A program made the position numbers and the translations under genes. Shown here piece after piece: positions 62,376-64,000 of a DNA stretch of 64,000 nt. The stretch lies in contig NZ_JAFA01000006.1 in NCBI RefSeq assembly GCF_000519185.1, positions 230,454 through 294,453 on the forward strand, read 5' to 3'. The notes beneath the pieces were generated by a model, which made no database searches, was not told where the DNA came from, and saw only the letters and a list, made by a program, of their open reading frames with translations. Source of the stretch: Paraburkholderia nodosa DSM 21604. GTDB lineage: Bacteria; Pseudomonadota; Gammaproteobacteria; Burkholderiales; Burkholderiaceae. Position 1 is the first letter of the stretch. Every line of letters begins with the position of its first letter.

Positions 62376-63035
62376 GTGAGGATGCTACTGGTCCATGACG
62401 ACGATTCAATCGCGCTGCAGGTCGTGACGCAAATGCACCTCGCGGGATACGAGGTGGATTGGGCGAGCAGCGAATACGAAGCAGAACTGAGTTTGCGGTA
62501 TCGATGCCACGACATCGTGCTGCTCGCTTTCGGCGAATCTGGCGTGGACGCGTTCGAGCTGTTGCGCCGTTATCGCAGGCTCGGTGGAAATGCCGCGGTC
62601 GTCGCACTGATTCCACGCGGTCTGCTGGCGAGTCCGATGGTCGTGCTGGACGGCGGGGCCGACGACTATCTGATCACGCCGTTCGATCTCGAAGATCTGA
62701 GGTCGAGGGTTCGCGTTTTGATGCGGCGGCCGCATCGCGTGCAAGGCCCGGTGGTGCTGGGAAATTTGACAGTGAACCAACTCGACGATCTGGTACTGCT
62801 CGACGACATGCCGGTGACCTTGAGGCCGAGCGAATACCGGTTGTTGACTGCACTGGTCAACGAGCCCATGCGAGTCTTCTCGCGTTCGGAGCTGGCGCTG
62901 CATCTCTTTGGACGCACGCGCGCGGCCTCGGGCAGCGCTGTCGATGTCGTCGTTCACGGCTTGCGGCGCAAGCTTGGCCCGGAGAAGATCGTGACGATAC
63001 GAGGCGTGGGCTATCGGATGCGCCAGGCCGCGTGA
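62376..63035 (+). CDS. atypical OmpR-family regulator with a degenerate receiver
   Basis: A 219-residue paralogue of the preceding gene, aligned without gaps over the receiver. The phospho-switch is lost: the acceptor Asp51 is Ala (IVLLAFG), Thr79 is Ile and Lys101 is Thr (LITPF), though Asp8-Asp9 remain. The winged-helix domain is intact (LRPSEYRLLTALVNEPM, SGSAVDVVVHGLRRKLG). The GTG at 62376 with GGAGA five bases upstream gives MRMLLVHDD, matching the first copy; ATGs at 62349 and 62382 are less well placed. It probably acts without phosphorylation or as a dimerisation modulator of its neighbour. Confidence 0.88.
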   Translation: MRMLLVHDDDSIALQVVTQMHLAGYEVDWASSEYEAELSLRYRCHDIVLLAFGESGVDAFELLRRYRRLGGNAAVVALIPRGLLASPMVVLDGGADDYLITPFDLEDLRSRVRVLMRRPHRVQGPVVLGNLTVNQLDDLVLLDDMPVTLRPSEYRLLTALVNEPMRVFSRSELALHLFGRTRAASGSAVDVVVHGLRRKLGPEKIVTIRGVGYRMRQAA

Positions 63036-63057
63036 CGCAGGCACGGCTCACTTCTCA

Positions 63058-63660
63058 CTAAGGCCGTAACCACCGCAGGCCAATCGGCACAGCGAGAACT
63101 TTCCTGTACAGCGCGATCAACGCGCGGGTCGTCGCCATGCCCGCAATGCGCCAGAACGGGCTGCCAACCATGCAGGCCAGCCAGGCGACGATTGCCGCGC
63201 CGATCATGTCGAATGGCCAGTGCACCCCGACAAAGATGCGAGCCCAGGCAACGGCGATATCGACGATCAAGGCAAGCAAGCCGATTCCCCGCTTCCCGCC
63301 GGACAGTAAGGTGAACGAGACTGCGGAAAGCAACGTCACATGATCGCTAGGAAACGAAGAATCGGGAGCATGGGCGAGAAACGTATGGCCCATTGCGCTA
63401 ACGAAAGGGCGAGGGTGATACCACGCCAGACCGATCAGCTGGTTGATGCCGAGGGCCAGCAAGCCGGCAAAACAGGCGCGCACGGCCAACGCGCGGCGCT
63501 CGTCCGAGCCTGTCAGCCATAGTGCCACCAGCATGGCCGGGACCAGCAGGATCGCATAGTCCGCGATCAGCGTGCCCGCAGCAATGAGCCAATGCGGCGT
63601 TGCGGGTGTGGCGTTGAGTGCGAGAAAAATGCTTCGGTTCAATGTTTCGACTGCATCCAT
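63058..63660 (-). CDS. PAP2-family phosphatase, likely undecaprenyl-diphosphatase (BcrC/YbjG-like)
   Basis: A 200-residue, five- or six-helix membrane phosphatase. The three PAP2 motif blocks are visible: a KxxxxxxRP-like LAWYHPRPF, the PSDH block FPSDHVTLL and ARIFVGVHWPFDM with the catalytic His. BcrC/YbjG/LpxT-type enzymes dephosphorylate undecaprenyl diphosphate, recycling the cell-wall lipid carrier, and some phosphorylate lipid A. It converges on the degenerate regulator with a 22-bp gap and has a TTAA box 85 bp upstream of its start. Confidence 0.87.
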   Translation of the reverse strand: MDAVETLNRSIFLALNATPATPHWLIAAGTLIADYAILLVPAMLVALWLTGSDERRALAVRACFAGLLALGINQLIGLAWYHPRPFVSAMGHTFLAHAPDSSFPSDHVTLLSAVSFTLLSGGKRGIGLLALIVDIAVAWARIFVGVHWPFDMIGAAIVAWLACMVGSPFWRIAGMATTRALIALYRKVLAVPIGLRWLRP

Positions 63661-63976
63661 AGGGGCCCTCTGTTTTCATGCCCGTTCTTGCGTCACCGCT
63701 GGCAAGCGGTTCCGGTTGTCAGAGGCGATTCTACGCACCGGCCCCTTAACGAAACCTTAACAGGGGCGACCGGGATCCACGGTCGGGCCGGCGTGGACGG
63801 CATGACATGGCCAGTTTTGTCAGTATGTCGGCCGGTTTGATCAGTCTGTCCGGCGCCTGTTGGCGCTAGGATTGCCACGACGCGCCCTCGGGACTTCCTG
63901 AACGGGTCGGGACCAGGCGTAGAAACAGGCTGTGCCGGCGCCTGGCAGGCGGCAAACAGATAATTGAGGAATCCAT
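63661..63976. promoter_or_regulatory. 316-bp divergent region between PAP2 and thiolase genes
   Basis: No gene is supported. It contains the TTAA box at 63745-63761 on the PAP2 side. Nearer the thiolase are CGGTCG/CGACCG-type short palindromes and repeated GTCAGT/GTCTGT and GGCGCC elements without a clear reading. TTGAGGAATCC is the thiolase ribosome site. Confidence 0.5.
63745..63761. promoter_or_regulatory. TTAA direct-repeat box upstream of the PAP2 gene
   Basis: CTTAAC-GAAAC-CTTAAC, a perfect direct repeat with an 11-bp period. Read towards the PAP2 gene it is GTTAAG-N5-GTTAAG, close to the published PmrA-type box of two TTAAG-like hexamers separated by five bases. It starts 85 bp upstream of the PAP2 start. 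Confidence 0.6.
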
Positions 63977-64000
63977 ATGAGCAGGGAAGTCGTGGTGGTA
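63977..64000 (+). CDS. thiolase (acetyl-CoA C-acyltransferase), N-terminal fragment cut by window edge
   Basis: Eight codons (MSREVVVV) follow a GAGGAATCC ribosome site and run off the window. This opening is that of BktB-type beta-ketothiolases of Burkholderia and Cupriavidus (xREVVVVSGVRTA). The call rests on eight residues and the ribosome site only. Confidence 0.45.

Noticed and set aside
1..64000. tRNA, rRNA, CRISPR arrays, insertion sequences and prophage genes
   Set aside because: Looked for characteristic tRNA T-loops, regularly spaced repeats, transposase motifs and phage structural genes; none was seen by eye. A covariance-model or repeat search would be more sensitive.

Overview
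The window reads as chromosomal DNA of a GC-rich betaproteobacterium of the Burkholderiaceae, most like Paraburkholderia or Burkholderia. This rests on uniformly GC-rich codon use, two classical 16-stranded porins with the SVTLYG opening, a DUF4148 gene, a MocR regulator, a cyoABCD oxidase and many beta-oxidation genes. No rRNA, tRNA, CRISPR array or insertion sequence was recognised. Two genes are cut by the window edges: a class I fructose-bisphosphate aldolase at the left and a thiolase (BktB-like) at the right.

Region 1 (0-6.8 kb): the aldolase fragment, a MocR/PdxR-type regulator with a dyad in front of it, then cyoABCD (cytochrome bo3 ubiquinol oxidase, with no cyoE), a CsbD stress protein and a hotdog thioesterase. 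Region 2 (6.8-25.7 kb): a catabolic island. A MalT-like LuxR ATPase regulator diverges from a nine-gene set (acyl-CoA synthetase, SCP-x-type thiolase, two MaoC-type hydratases, SDR, three acyl-CoA dehydrogenases, then a crotonase beyond a terminator). It is followed by TauD dioxygenase, aldehyde dehydrogenase, GMC alcohol oxidase/dehydrogenase, MFS transporter and porin. The parts fit uptake of an alcohol or acid, its oxidation to a CoA thioester and peroxisome-like (R)-route beta-oxidation of a branched acyl chain. The substrate is not known.

Region 3 (25.8-28.5 kb): histidine phosphatase, PBP7-type D-Ala-D-Ala endopeptidase/carboxypeptidase, MarC. Region 4 (28.5-38 kb): the most interesting system. 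A HutC/UTRA GntR regulator behind a perfect 18-bp palindrome is followed by mtnK, mtnA, a class II aldolase, a ribose-type ABC importer (binding lipoprotein, ATPase, permease) and separate DhaK and DhaL subunits. It lacks the rest of the methionine salvage pathway, so it looks like a dedicated import-and-disposal route for 5-methylthioribose, 5-deoxyribose or a similar 5-modified pentose that ends in DHAP and an aldehyde.

Region 5 (38-56.7 kb): accessory genes including a ChrA transporter, TetR/MFS pair, bacterioferritin, a large lipoprotein, an AT-rich gap with a strong stem-loop, an MCP, a TPP enzyme, a secreted propeller-like protein, azoR/HxlR pair with a shared operator, a gene remnant, an orphan tyrosine recombinase, a Tat-type beta-carbonic anhydrase and a membrane-anchored alpha/beta hydrolase. 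Region 6 (56.8-64 kb): DUF4148 protein, OxlT-like MFS, YncE-like propeller, porin, and two tandem QseB/PmrA-like response regulators with no kinase gene. The second regulator has lost all three phospho-switch residues. A PAP2 phosphatase and the thiolase start close the window. A TTAA-type direct-repeat box (hexamer-N5-hexamer) recurs in front of the DUF4148 gene, the first regulator gene and the PAP2 gene, suggesting a small PmrA/QseB-like regulon.
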